The notes under the pieces were generated by a model that saw only the letters and a program-made list of their open reading frames with translations, was not told where the DNA came from and made no database searches. From CAYRRR01 sp964426755 (GTDB lineage: Bacteria; Patescibacteriota; Saccharimonadia; Saccharimonadales; JAGQNJ01), in contig CAYRRR010000001.1 in NCBI GenBank assembly GCA_964426755.1, positions 62,001 to 126,000 on the forward strand: a DNA stretch of 64,000 bases, in the 5' to 3' direction. Both the position numbers and the translations under genes were made by a program. This document shows, piece by piece, positions 18,378 through 25,373 of this stretch (position 1 is the stretch's first letter; each line of letters starts with the position of its first letter).

Positions 18378-18464
18378 GCGGACGTGGCGGAATTGGTAGA
18401 CGCGCTGGCTTGAGGGGCCAGTGGGAGCAATCCTGTGAAGGTTCAAGTCCTTTCGTCCGCACCA
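18378..18464 (+). tRNA. tRNA-Leu (GAG)
   Basis: Complete cloverleaf with long variable arm: acceptor GCGGACG / CGTCCGC, anticodon loop TTGAGGG in stem CTGGC/GCCAG giving GAG, T-loop TTCAAGT, genome-encoded CCA (18462-18464). A TATAAA-type -10 lies about 25 nt upstream. Confidence 0.96.
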
Positions 18465-18501
18465 TTGATTGAGTTTCTTCCGAAATAATTAGGAGTTTTG
18501 C

Positions 18502-19218
18502 GTGAATGATGAAATAGAACAAAGTCCCTCGTTTGAGCATAGAAAGCCCGATCCATTAGCAGAAGAGCAATATAAAGATTTCTTTGTCGAGCGGTTAACG
18601 CTAGAGGTAGATGATGTTACTGCTTCGTATAGCGTTTATGTATTTACGCCTGACGATGAAATGCCTGAAGAAATAGCAGCTTGGCTTCATTATCGCACGA
18701 TGACAGAGCCGGTGGTCGCAGCTGAGAATGACGGTGATTTTACGCGATTTAAAAGTACCGAGTATATAAAAGAGCGTTTCTTGCAGGACAAAGGCGGACG
18801 CACACTTTACGTTGCTGTAGATGAGGAAAGCGGGTCTATAGATGGTATTGCGTGGCTTCATCCTCTTCACAACAACCAAGTAGATTACTTGTTGGTGCAA
18901 GCTGGCCGCAAGGCACTTGATGATGAAACAATCCTACCTAATGAGCTCGCAACTATTGCCACTCGAGAATATGGTAGGGCGGTGCGCAAGGATATGTCAT
19001 TACGGCTTGGCGCGCTTTCAATTGATAAATGTTTCGCAAGCAATGAAACAACACGAGGGGTTGTCGGTATATTTGGCGATGGCGATAACATAGCATTAGA
19101 ACTTATAAATTCTGGTAAATTACCACAAGGTACGTCTATGCGAACTATTGAAAATGGGCTTGGCTGGGTGATATTGATGGCAATGCGAGACAGGGGCGAT
19201 GAAGTAACGTATACGTAA
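18502..19218 (+). CDS. Hypothetical protein, possibly GNAT-like
   Basis: 238 residues, acidic, no signal peptide or membrane segment. GTG start with AGGAG 7-9 nt upstream. A central stretch (RTLYVAVDEESGSIDGIAWL) reads like the paired beta strands of an acetyltransferase (GNAT) core and is followed by helical and strand segments, but no acetyl-CoA loop is clear. It stands alone between tRNA-Leu and tRNA-Val. The function is not recognised and the GNAT idea is a weak inference. Confidence 0.55.
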   Translation: MNDEIEQSPSFEHRKPDPLAEEQYKDFFVERLTLEVDDVTASYSVYVFTPDDEMPEEIAAWLHYRTMTEPVVAAENDGDFTRFKSTEYIKERFLQDKGGRTLYVAVDEESGSIDGIAWLHPLHNNQVDYLLVQAGRKALDDETILPNELATIATREYGRAVRKDMSLRLGALSIDKCFASNETTRGVVGIFGDGDNIALELINSGKLPQGTSMRTIENGLGWVILMAMRDRGDEVTYT

Positions 19219-19264
19219 TGTTGAAAAACAGATAAGAGTACCGTATAATATCTCAGTCTCATAG

Positions 19265-19341
19265 GGGCGCTTAGCTCAGCTGGCTAGAGCACTTCGTTTA
19301 CACCGAAGGGGTCGGGGGTTCGAGTCCCTCAGCGCCCACCA
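19265..19341 (+). tRNA. tRNA-Val (TAC)
   Basis: Acceptor GGGCGCT / AGCGCCC, anticodon stem CTTCG/CGAAG with loop TTTACAC giving TAC, T-loop TTCGAGT, encoded CCA (19339-19341). Its 3' end is partly repeated at 19503-19527. Confidence 0.96.
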
Positions 19342-19378
19342 TACAAATAGTCCATCCGAAAGGATGGGTTTTTTGTAT
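19341..19378 (+). terminator. Rho-independent terminator of tRNA-Val
   Basis: Stem CCATCC / GGATGG (19352-19357, 19362-19367) with GAAA tetraloop and six T from 19369. Outer ATACAAA / TTTGTAT arms extend the stem, so it could act in both directions. Confidence 0.85.
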
Positions 19379-19388
19379 GGGTATTGTC

Positions 19389-19475
19389 TAGGCTTAGCCT
19401 ATGATCCCCCGGGTCGGGGTGAGAGCTGCCTGTGGCAGTTTGCAAGGAAGTCTTCTCTTGAAAGCTTGCTTTCAA
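19389..19475. other. Cluster of small hairpins downstream of tRNA-Val
   Basis: Within the 282-nt gap before the SPFH gene there are TAGGC-TTA-GCCTA (19389-19401), GATCC/GGGTC or CCCC/GGGG pairings (19403-19419), CTGCC-TGT-GGCAG (19426-19438) and TTGAAAGC-TT-GCTTTCAA (19458-19475). No reading frame or known RNA family is seen. The cluster lies between the tRNA terminator and the repeated tRNA end. Confidence 0.5.
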
Positions 19476-19502
19476 AGATGAAGTTTCGGGCCTGTCGAAT
19501 CT

Positions 19503-19527
19503 AGGTCGAGTCCCTCAGTGTCTACTA
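19503..19527 (+). repeat. Degenerate copy of the tRNA-Val 3' end
   Basis: Thirteen bases, 19506-19518 (TCGAGTCCCTCAG), are identical to the T-arm/acceptor of tRNA-Val at 19320-19332; the following nine match at five positions and end in ACTA where the tRNA has ACCA. No 5' half of a tRNA precedes it. It resembles a decayed attachment-site half or the remnant of a duplicated tRNA. Confidence 0.55.
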
Positions 19528-19623
19528 TAAAGTACCGATCATTGTTAACCGGTTTTTAAGTACAAAATTTTAAAATTTATAATTCTCGACTATACTCGTA
19601 ATTATAAATAAAGGAGTGTGACC

Positions 19624-20358
19624 ATGTGGGTTTTAATTATCATCATTGTATTTATACTGATTACGGGTATTCGGATTATAAATCAATATGAACGAGGTGT
19701 AATATTAACACTTGGAAAGTACACTGGTACCAGAAGTCCTGGGTTGAACATTATTATTCCTATCATTCAAGTGATGAAAAAGGTTGATGTGCGCTCGACA
19801 CCTGTTGATGTGCCAAAACAAGAAGTAATCACTAAAGATAACGTCACTATCGGTGTGGATGCGGTGGTGTATTTTAGAGTCATTTCAGCTGAAAAAGCAG
19901 TACTAGAAACAACCAACTATACTTATGCTACTGCTCAATTTGCCCAGGCTGCGCTTAGAGACGTTGTAGGCAACGTTGAGCTGGATGAGCTCTTAAGTAA
20001 GCGTGACGAAATAAGCCAGCAAATTAAAAAAGTGGTAGATAGTGAGACCGATAAATGGGGTATTGATGTCGAGAACGTAAAAATTCAGAATATTGAGCTA
20101 CCGCAAGATATGAAACGAGCAATGGCCAAACAGGCTGAGGCCGAAAGAGAGCGACGAGCGGTTATCATTACGGCTGAAGGTGAAAAGGCGGCAGCTCAAC
20201 AGGTGGCTGAAGCAGCACAGATGCTTAGCAAGGTTAAGGGCGGTGTTTCAATCAGGACCCTGCAAACGCTAGAGAAAATATCGGTAGAGCCGTCACAAAA
20301 AAGTGTGTTTGTGCTACCGGTTGAGTTATTAGAAAATCTTCAAAAACTTACGAAATAA
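19624..20358 (+). CDS. SPFH/Band 7 (stomatin/slipin-like) membrane protein
   Basis: 244 residues: an N-terminal transmembrane helix (VLIIIIVFILITGIRII), then a Band 7 domain (YERGVILTLGKYTGTRSPGL, DVPKQEVITKDNVTIGVDAVVYFRV, LRDVVGNVELDELLSKRDEI) and an Ala/Glu-rich coiled segment (EAERERRAVIITAEGEKAAAQ). Slipins oligomerise in membrane microdomains and often work with membrane proteases; the usual NfeD partner is not adjacent. ATG 19624 is chosen because AAGGAG at 19611-19616 is 7 nt away, whereas GTG 19618 would be too close. Confidence 0.88.
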   Translation: MWVLIIIIVFILITGIRIINQYERGVILTLGKYTGTRSPGLNIIIPIIQVMKKVDVRSTPVDVPKQEVITKDNVTIGVDAVVYFRVISAEKAVLETTNYTYATAQFAQAALRDVVGNVELDELLSKRDEISQQIKKVVDSETDKWGIDVENVKIQNIELPQDMKRAMAKQAEAERERRAVIITAEGEKAAAQQVAEAAQMLSKVKGGVSIRTLQTLEKISVEPSQKSVFVLPVELLENLQKLTK

Positions 20359-20409
20359 CTTGTTAAAAAGTTTACAAGCGAAGCTTAAAAGCAGGCTTAT
20401 AATTTTATT

Positions 20410-20769
20410 ATGGCAGGTGAAGAGTATATTCGGGTTGCAGCAAGTAATCTGCAGCGGGCAGCAGTTGCTAAGCAAAATGAAGCTAACGAAATTCGAGTTC
20501 AAATTGGCAGACTGGAAGAAGAGCGTCATAAAAAAGTCCAAGATATTGAGTCAGAGGTCAATCGCAACAATGCAATCTCGTCAAACCCAAATGTTGATGA
20601 TGAACGGCGTGCACTTGCAGCACGACAGAGCATTAAATTAGAAAGCGATCGCTCGAACCTTGAGAATGATATTGCTCACCGGCGGTCGCAATTAGAGCAA
20701 AAATTGAGAGAGATTGAAGACCAAGCTCGTGACTGGCAAGATAAAGTCAGTGAGCTTACTAATCTGTAG
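20410..20769 (+). CDS. Small coiled-coil protein
   Basis: 119 residues, almost entirely charged heptad-like helix (EANEIRVQIGRLEEERHKK, ENDIAHRRSQLEQKLREIE), with no membrane segment or cysteine. TATAAT at 20398-20403 is 6 nt before the ATG, so it has its own leaderless transcript although it follows the SPFH gene closely. Family not recognised. It does not end in Gly-Gly-Gln/Glu, so it is not an obvious Pup. Confidence 0.6.
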   Translation: MAGEEYIRVAASNLQRAAVAKQNEANEIRVQIGRLEEERHKKVQDIESEVNRNNAISSNPNVDDERRALAARQSIKLESDRSNLENDIAHRRSQLEQKLREIEDQARDWQDKVSELTNL

Positions 20770-20830
20770 TAATTGTAATTTCACCCCTGATCCGCTATTA
20801 TAAGTTTGCCTTATTCTTAATTTAGGGGTC

Positions 20831-20919
20831 CCCAACTTGAGGGGATTCAAGTTGGGAAAAGGTACTGACTATATTTGTTGTATTGTGGTTTTTTGGAAGC
20901 TTTGCTTTCAAAAAGCTTC
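20831..20919. other. Two strong hairpins upstream of tRNA-Phe
   Basis: CCCAACTTGA / TCAAGTTGGG (20831-20840, 20847-20856) is a perfect 10-bp stem with a 6-nt loop. GAAGCTTT / AAAGCTTC (20896-20903, 20912-20919) is a perfect 8-bp stem. Neither has a proper T tract. The 176-nt gap contains no credible gene. Confidence 0.5.
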
Positions 20920-20945
20920 GATATCAAATATTTACGCAGTGATGT

Positions 20946-21021
20946 GGCGCTTTAGCTCAGTTGGTAGAGCAGAGGCCTGAAGAGCCTTGTGTCCCCAGTT
21001 CGAGTCTGGGAGGCGCCACCA
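20946..21021 (+). tRNA. tRNA-Phe (GAA)
   Basis: Acceptor GGCGCTT / AGGCGCC (one G-U), anticodon loop CTGAAGA in stem GAGGC/GCCTT giving GAA, T-loop TTCGAGT, encoded CCA (21019-21021). Its last 16 bases recur at 21167-21182 with one change. Confidence 0.96.
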
Positions 21022-21163
21022 TAAATATTTTGTAACCTTTCGGCTAGAAAATATTTATCATGTTCACCAAGCGCGAACTGGATAGCTACGAAGCAGCCAG
21101 TTCGTTCGTAAGAAACTATCGCAGGAGCTTGCTCCGAGAAAGTTTAGAAGCGTGCCGAAGGCA
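21021..21163. other. Hairpin cluster downstream of tRNA-Phe
   Basis: Begins with a perfect 11-bp AT stem, ATAAATATTTT / AAAATATTTAT (21021-21031, 21048-21058), possibly the tRNA terminator. Then come CGAACTGG / CCAGTTCG (21074-21081, 21097-21104), GGAGC-TT-GCTCC (21124-21135) nested in AAACT/AGTTT, and TGCC-GAA-GGCA (21153-21163). No coding potential is seen. Confidence 0.5.
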
Positions 21164-21166
21164 GCC

Positions 21167-21182
21167 CTGGAAGGCGCCACCA
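21167..21182 (+). repeat. Copy of the tRNA-Phe 3' end including CCA
   Basis: CTGGAAGGCGCCACCA matches the last 16 bases of tRNA-Phe (21006-21021) at 15 of 16 positions. No tRNA body precedes it, only the hairpin cluster. With the tRNA it brackets a 145-nt segment in attL/attR fashion. Confidence 0.65.
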
Positions 21183-21194
21183 GTTTAAAAAAAT

Positions 21195-21214
21195 AAGGGC
21201 GGGATGCCCTTTTA
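21195..21214 (+). terminator. Hairpin with short T tract directly before the PafA-like gene
   Basis: AAGGGC / GCCCTT (21195-21200, 21206-21211) followed by TTTATT. It ends two bases before the ATG at 21217. It may terminate transcripts arriving from the tRNA-Phe unit or act as an attenuator of the following gene; no Shine-Dalgarno or good -10 is visible. Confidence 0.45.
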
Positions 21215-21216
21215 TT

Positions 21217-22611
21217 ATGTCTGAAATTGAGCAACTACGACCAAGAATAGTCGGTACTGAGCTTGAGTTTGGGGTAGCGTTCGAGTTAAGAGGCGGCTAT
21301 CGTCATCTAACTTCACCGTACAAACTTTTACTGAATAATATACCGACAAATGTTATATCACATCGTAATAATCCAACCTCCAATGATTATTTTTTAGAAA
21401 ATGGTGGTCGTTATTATCTGGATATGAGACATCATTGGGAGTATGCGACTCCAGAATGTGCTACTTTTGCTGACGCTGTTACGTATGACATTGCGGGTGA
21501 AGATTTTATTTGCGACCATTTTAGCTCACCGCTTGCTCAAGAAATTTTCGAAAATGCTGGTATATTTAAGAAAGTTTCTGATCATAGTGAAGGTCAGACG
21601 CAGACTGCTGGAGCGCACGAGAACTATCACACGGATAGAATTAATCTTGGATTTGAATATAACAGGAAAAAAAGTCTTTTTGTAGCTGGTCTTGCATCTC
21701 ATCTAATAACTCGCTCGGTTTTTACTGGTGCTGGTTCAGTAGATGCCGATGGGGTGTTTCATAAAACTCAAAAGTTGCGCACCCTCACACGAACACAAAG
21801 CGGAAGCACCACCAGCGACAAGCCCATAGTTAACACACGTATTGAGTCTCTGGCAGAAGGGGAGCATGAGCGCGTGCATATAATCAGCGGGGATCCAAAC
21901 ATTTCACCGTGGGCTGGATGGATGAAGCTTGGCACCACTAGCCTTGTTCTGCGATTACTGGAGCATAGTTCATTTCCCATAGAAGCAGTTATTGCTAATG
22001 AGCGCATGGTAGAAGCGGCTGTCGCAATAGGCAGTACTGCTGCGCTTGACACATTGGTTGTCATTGAAGGTGGAAAAAGCGCCACGGCATTAGATGTTCA
22101 AGAAATAGTATTTGATGCTGCAGAAGAGCTAGGCAGAAAATATGAGTTACCACCTGAGGAGTACGCAGTTTTGGGCGAATGGGAAGCCGTAATACAAGAT
22201 TTACGTCAAGACCCAGAGAGGTGCATGGACAGAATCGATTGGCTTTCTTGCCGTTACGTTATCGAAAGTGCCGTTAATGCAGAAGAAAGAAAAAAACGAG
22301 ACCTCGGGTACACTATGCTATACCCCGGTGGTGGTTTTGGACTTAAACTGAGGGATCGTAGCAGATTTAAGATGACACCTACCAGGGAAGAGATTGTTCG
22401 CGCACGAACCACTCCGCCTGCTGACACTCGGGCTGTGCTAAGAGGAGAGGCTATACGCCAATTTAAAATGAATAATGTAAATGGAGTAATCGGCTGGGAT
22501 TTTGCGCGTAACGACACTAAGCCTAAAAAAATTGCCAGAATTATGTTTAATGACCCTTATGACCATGATGTCAGTAGGCTAAATAAGTGGCTTAAGGCTA
22601 CTCTTAGCTAA
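21217..22611 (+). CDS. PafA/Dop family protein (Pup ligase / deamidase-like)
   Basis: 464 residues that follow the carboxylate-amine ligase-like PafA/Dop fold end to end. Landmarks: GTELEFGV (about 13-20, Mg/ATP glutamates), FLENGGRYYLD and HWEYATPEC (about 58-83), GAHENYHTDR (about 137), TGAGSVD, KPIVNTRIE, ERVHIISGDPN, LGTTSLVLRLLE, the Arg-rich TRAVLRGEAIRQF and a PafA-like C-terminal NDPYDHDVSRLNKWL. The distance between the first two motifs is short, as in PafA, so the Dop loop seems absent. The usual KNNTD segment is altered. PafA joins the small modifier Pup to lysines and Dop removes it. No Pup, ARC/Mpa ATPase or 20S proteasome gene is in the window. ATG 21217 is preceded immediately by a hairpin. 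Confidence 0.88.
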   Translation: MSEIEQLRPRIVGTELEFGVAFELRGGYRHLTSPYKLLLNNIPTNVISHRNNPTSNDYFLENGGRYYLDMRHHWEYATPECATFADAVTYDIAGEDFICDHFSSPLAQEIFENAGIFKKVSDHSEGQTQTAGAHENYHTDRINLGFEYNRKKSLFVAGLASHLITRSVFTGAGSVDADGVFHKTQKLRTLTRTQSGSTTSDKPIVNTRIESLAEGEHERVHIISGDPNISPWAGWMKLGTTSLVLRLLEHSSFPIEAVIANERMVEAAVAIGSTAALDTLVVIEGGKSATALDVQEIVFDAAEELGRKYELPPEEYAVLGEWEAVIQDLRQDPERCMDRIDWLSCRYVIESAVNAEERKKRDLGYTMLYPGGGFGLKLRDRSRFKMTPTREEIVRARTTPPADTRAVLRGEAIRQFKMNNVNGVIGWDFARNDTKPKKIARIMFNDPYDHDVSRLNKWLKATLS

Positions 22612-22659
22612 TGAAACTTGAGATATAATGTGAAATAACGTATAATTTTCCTCTGTTAT

Positions 22660-22735
22660 GCGGGTGTAGCTCAGTTGATAGAGCGCTTCCTTGCCAAGGA
22701 AGAGGCCACGAGTTTGAGTCTCGTCACCCGCACCA
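22660..22735 (+). tRNA. tRNA-Gly (GCC)
   Basis: Acceptor GCGGGTG / CACCCGC, anticodon stem CTTCC/GGAAG with loop TTGCCAA giving GCC, encoded CCA (22733-22735). TATAAT at 22641-22646 lies 13 nt upstream of the mature 5' end. Confidence 0.96.
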
Positions 22736-22762
22736 AACACATTTTAGAAAATGACCTCAATA

Positions 22763-22788
22763 AAACGTCGAGCAAATCGGCGTTTTTT
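22763..22788 (+). terminator. Rho-independent terminator of tRNA-Gly
   Basis: AAACGTCGA / TCGGCGTTT stem (one T-G pair) with loop GCAAA, followed by a T run to 22788. Confidence 0.8.
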
Positions 22789-22837
22789 GCTTATACCCAA
22801 ACTAGGACTCTAACTTCACCTCTGTTATCATATTGTT

Positions 22838-23560
22838 ATGGACATTAACCACAAAATTGCCGCAATTAAACAAAAACCTGCTGAATGTATGCAGACTTCG
22901 GCAACACAATTACTGTCATTTTTCGACCCTACTATTAAAGTGGATGATGTCATTAATGAAGTACCAGTATATGTTGAAAATGGTGAAAAAATAGGCACAT
23001 CACCAGGCCATTTAGCCACTTACTTTGTTCAAAAAGGCTATAAGACGACGGTTTACATATTCGATGTCGAACTATTCGATTTAAGTTGGGAAATGACTAG
23101 CGGAAGTGAAATTATTGAATTATTAAAGCAGAGACAAAAATATATTCCTGCTAATTCGTGGCTCGCAAAATATCACCATATACTTGTCGACGGATGGGAG
23201 TTATTTGTCAAAGCGGGTGGCAGCTTTGCTCAACCCCCTCTCACGGCGCAGTTAATTAAAGATTTGCTTATAAAAAGTCCAATCTTAGTTATGGTTAACT
23301 CCACATACCTTAATCATCAATCAAAACAGCAATACGATAAAAAGAAAGATAAATTTGAGGACGACGCGATTAAAGGCCGCTCGCTAACTCATGGGGTTAC
23401 ATGCACGGGATATAAAGATGGTAGATTTTTGATTGTTGACCCCGACCCACCTGAGGGGCGAGAACAGCACCGCTGGATACAGTCAGACCACCTGATTGCT
23501 TCTATAATGGCCGCACAAACCGAATCTGATAACCTGCTGATGGTCATAGAGCAAGAATAA
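22838..23560 (+). CDS. C39-like papain-fold peptidase-related protein
   Basis: 240 residues, cytosolic. A Cys near residue 17 (PAECMQTSATQLL) sits at the start of the first helix, and a later HGVTCTGYKDGRFLIVDPD (His about 185, Asp about 202) gives the His/Asp pair in the order found in peptidase C39-like proteins. Whether it is an active protease, a transglutaminase-type or an inactive member is unclear. TATCAT with TGn extension (22826-22831) is 6 nt from the ATG (leaderless). Confidence 0.6.
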   Translation: MDINHKIAAIKQKPAECMQTSATQLLSFFDPTIKVDDVINEVPVYVENGEKIGTSPGHLATYFVQKGYKTTVYIFDVELFDLSWEMTSGSEIIELLKQRQKYIPANSWLAKYHHILVDGWELFVKAGGSFAQPPLTAQLIKDLLIKSPILVMVNSTYLNHQSKQQYDKKKDKFEDDAIKGRSLTHGVTCTGYKDGRFLIVDPDPPEGREQHRWIQSDHLIASIMAAQTESDNLLMVIEQE

Positions 23561-23591
23561 CTCTCACCAACTTTCTTGGTATGATGTAAAT

Positions 23592-24428
23592 ATGCAGACT
23601 AAATCAGGTAAGAAATTATTTCCTATTGGTATAGGGACATGGAACATCGGTGGTACTTTTAATCCGAACGACCCGACCTCCAAGTATAAGGGTGCAGAGC
23701 CTAGCTATGAAAACGAACAAGAAGAAGTCGAGGCAATCCGATATTCCATTGAGAAAGGTCAAAATCATATTGATTGTGCTGAGTTATACGGCGCATTCCA
23801 TACCGATGAAGTTGTCGGTAAGGCTATTGCTGGATTGAATCGTGAAGATTTGTATATTGCAGATAAACTCTGGAAAACGAGCGTGGGCAATGGTTTAGTG
23901 CGGCCTACAGTCGAGAAAATGCTAAAAAAGCTCGGAACAGATTATCTAGATATGCTTTATATTCATGCACCTTGGGAAGAAATTGATTGGCATGAAGCTA
24001 TTCCTCAGATTGATGAGTTGATTGACGAAGGAGTTGTAAAAGACTTTGGAGTAAGTAACTTTAATGTAGCCGATATGGAGAAAGCTCGAAAGATTGCCAA
24101 ACACCCAATCGTTGCAAATCAAATGAATTACAATGTGCTATATAAAGATGAAGTAAACAAAGAATTTAAGATATATTTGATAGAGAACAACATACAGCTT
24201 GTTGCTTACCAACCAATAAAGAGACAAGCCGTGTTAGATAACGAAACAATTCAAGCAATCGCAGATCTCCATAGTTCCACACCTGCACAGATAGCCCTTG
24301 CATGGCTTATCGCACAAAACGCTTTGCCGATACCTAAAGCAGTTAATAAAAAGCATATAGATGAAAATGTCGAAGCAGTGGCAATAAAATTGACCGATGA
24401 AGAACTAGGAGCGTTAAACCAGCTTTAA
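23592..24428 (+). CDS. Aldo/keto reductase
   Basis: 278 residues of the NAD(P)H-dependent aldo/keto reductase barrel. Tetrad residues are visible in order: Asp and Tyr in HIDCAELYG, Lys in YIADKLWK, His in YIHAPWE; a cofactor-binding end with IPKAVNKKHIDEN follows. The substrate is unknown; such enzymes reduce small aldehydes and ketones. TATGAT at 23580-23585 is 6 nt before the ATG (leaderless). Confidence 0.9.
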   Translation: MQTKSGKKLFPIGIGTWNIGGTFNPNDPTSKYKGAEPSYENEQEEVEAIRYSIEKGQNHIDCAELYGAFHTDEVVGKAIAGLNREDLYIADKLWKTSVGNGLVRPTVEKMLKKLGTDYLDMLYIHAPWEEIDWHEAIPQIDELIDEGVVKDFGVSNFNVADMEKARKIAKHPIVANQMNYNVLYKDEVNKEFKIYLIENNIQLVAYQPIKRQAVLDNETIQAIADLHSSTPAQIALAWLIAQNALPIPKAVNKKHIDENVEAVAIKLTDEELGALNQL

Positions 24429-24550
24429 CAGACTAAATCAGCTTGTAGATTAAACTGACTTACCAGCTCTTTTAGTTTATAATTGTCTACATTGTCAGGA
24501 GAAGCGGTTAGAAATATGTCAGCTATCCGGCACCATGATAAAGTCGTAAG

Positions 24551-24575
24551 AGACGTCCAAACGGATGTCTTTTTT
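24551..24575 (+). terminator. Rho-independent terminator upstream of the copper operon
   Basis: AGACGTCC-AAAC-GGATGTCT (one G-T pair), then a T run to 24575. It ends about 120 nt after the aldo/keto reductase stop and isolates the copper operon from upstream transcription. Confidence 0.8.
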
Positions 24576-24603
24576 AATTCAACTTTAGATTTACATGATA
24601 GAC

Positions 24604-24633
24604 TTGACCAATACCCCCAGGGGGTATTAGAAT
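24604..24633 (+). promoter_or_regulatory. CsoR operator inside the csoR promoter
   Basis: TTGACC (-35, 24604-24609) and TAGAAT (-10, 24628-24633) with an 18-nt spacer. The spacer contains the perfect palindrome ATACCCCCAGGGGGTAT (24611-24627), the G-tract type operator known for CsoR. The -10 ends 6 nt before the csoR ATG. Bound repressor would cover the polymerase site, giving autoregulation of the csoR-DUF305-copB operon. Confidence 0.9.
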
Positions 24634-24639
24634 GAAAGT

Positions 24640-24924
24640 ATGATTAGTGATATTAAGAAACGAGCATTGCACCGAGCCAAGATTTTAGAAGGTCAAATGC
24701 GTGGTATCCAAAAGATGATTGAAAACGAAAATTACTGTATGGACATACTCACGCAGAGTCTTGCTATCAAAAAGTCCATCGGTTCATTAAATAAGTTAAT
24801 ACTTGAGAACCACGTGCGAACACACATACAGGAGAATCTTGGTTCTGGCTCGGCTAAAGATCACGAAAAAGCCGTTGAGGAGCTACTGGCCTTATACGAG
24901 CTATCAAATGTAAGAAGTAAGTAA
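24640..24924 (+). CDS. csoR: Copper-sensing repressor, CsoR/RcnR family
   Basis: 94 residues, an all-helical DUF156 repressor. The metal site reads Cys33 (NYCMD), His58 and His62 (ENHVRTH): Cys-His-His rather than the usual Cys-His-Cys of CsoR. The operator, the CPH-type ATPase and the DUF305 gene downstream point to copper or silver. From memory, a Cys-His-His CsoR is known in Thermus and the third His also occurs in RcnR, so broader metal response is possible. Leaderless start. Confidence 0.9.
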   Translation: MISDIKKRALHRAKILEGQMRGIQKMIENENYCMDILTQSLAIKKSIGSLNKLILENHVRTHIQENLGSGSAKDHEKAVEELLALYELSNVRSK

Positions 24925-24931
24925 AGGGGGA

Positions 24932-25372
24932 ATGATGAAAAAAGAAAGCATTATGGTCGGCATTATCGGGTTGCTGGCTGGATTACTAATAGCTGGCTCA
25001 GCAGCGGTGCTAGCCGTTAACAACGACAATCACTCAATGATGGGTATGATGGGTATGGACGCTAGTCACTCACATCAGCAAGAGGCATCAAATCACGGCG
25101 AGATGTCTATGAGCGAAATGACCCAGCAGCTCAAAAACAAAACGGGTGATGATTTTGACAAGGCATTTATTGAAATGATGATAAGCCATCACGAAGGTGC
25201 AGTAGATATGGCAGAGCTCATCCCCTCACGCGCTAAGCATGATGAAGTTAAGCAACTTGGCGAGGCAATTATTACTGCTCAAACTAAAGAAATTGCTGAT
25301 ATGAAGCAGTGGCAAAATGACTGGGGTTACTCTACTGATGAAATGATGGATATGATGCACGGCAGTCACTAA
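24932..25372 (+). CDS. DUF305 family membrane-anchored Met/His-rich protein
   Basis: 146 residues: an N-terminal signal anchor (GIIGLLAGLLIAGSAAVLAV), a Met/His-rich stretch (MMGMMGMDASHSH) and a DUF305 domain (FIEMMISHHEGAVDMAELI, AQTKEIADMKQW). It sits outside the membrane, and the Met/His content plus operon position suggest copper binding or delivery to the efflux ATPase. AAAGGGGG lies just before the ATG; 8 nt after csoR. Confidence 0.85.
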   Translation: MMKKESIMVGIIGLLAGLLIAGSAAVLAVNNDNHSMMGMMGMDASHSHQQEASNHGEMSMSEMTQQLKNKTGDDFDKAFIEMMISHHEGAVDMAELIPSRAKHDEVKQLGEAIITAQTKEIADMKQWQNDWGYSTDEMMDMMHGSH

Positions 25373-25373
25373 A

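Noticed and set aside
24516..24635. 39-codon plus-strand frame starting at ATG 24516 and running through the CsoR operator
   Set aside because: It crosses a terminator and the csoR promoter and operator and has no upstream signals; chance frame.
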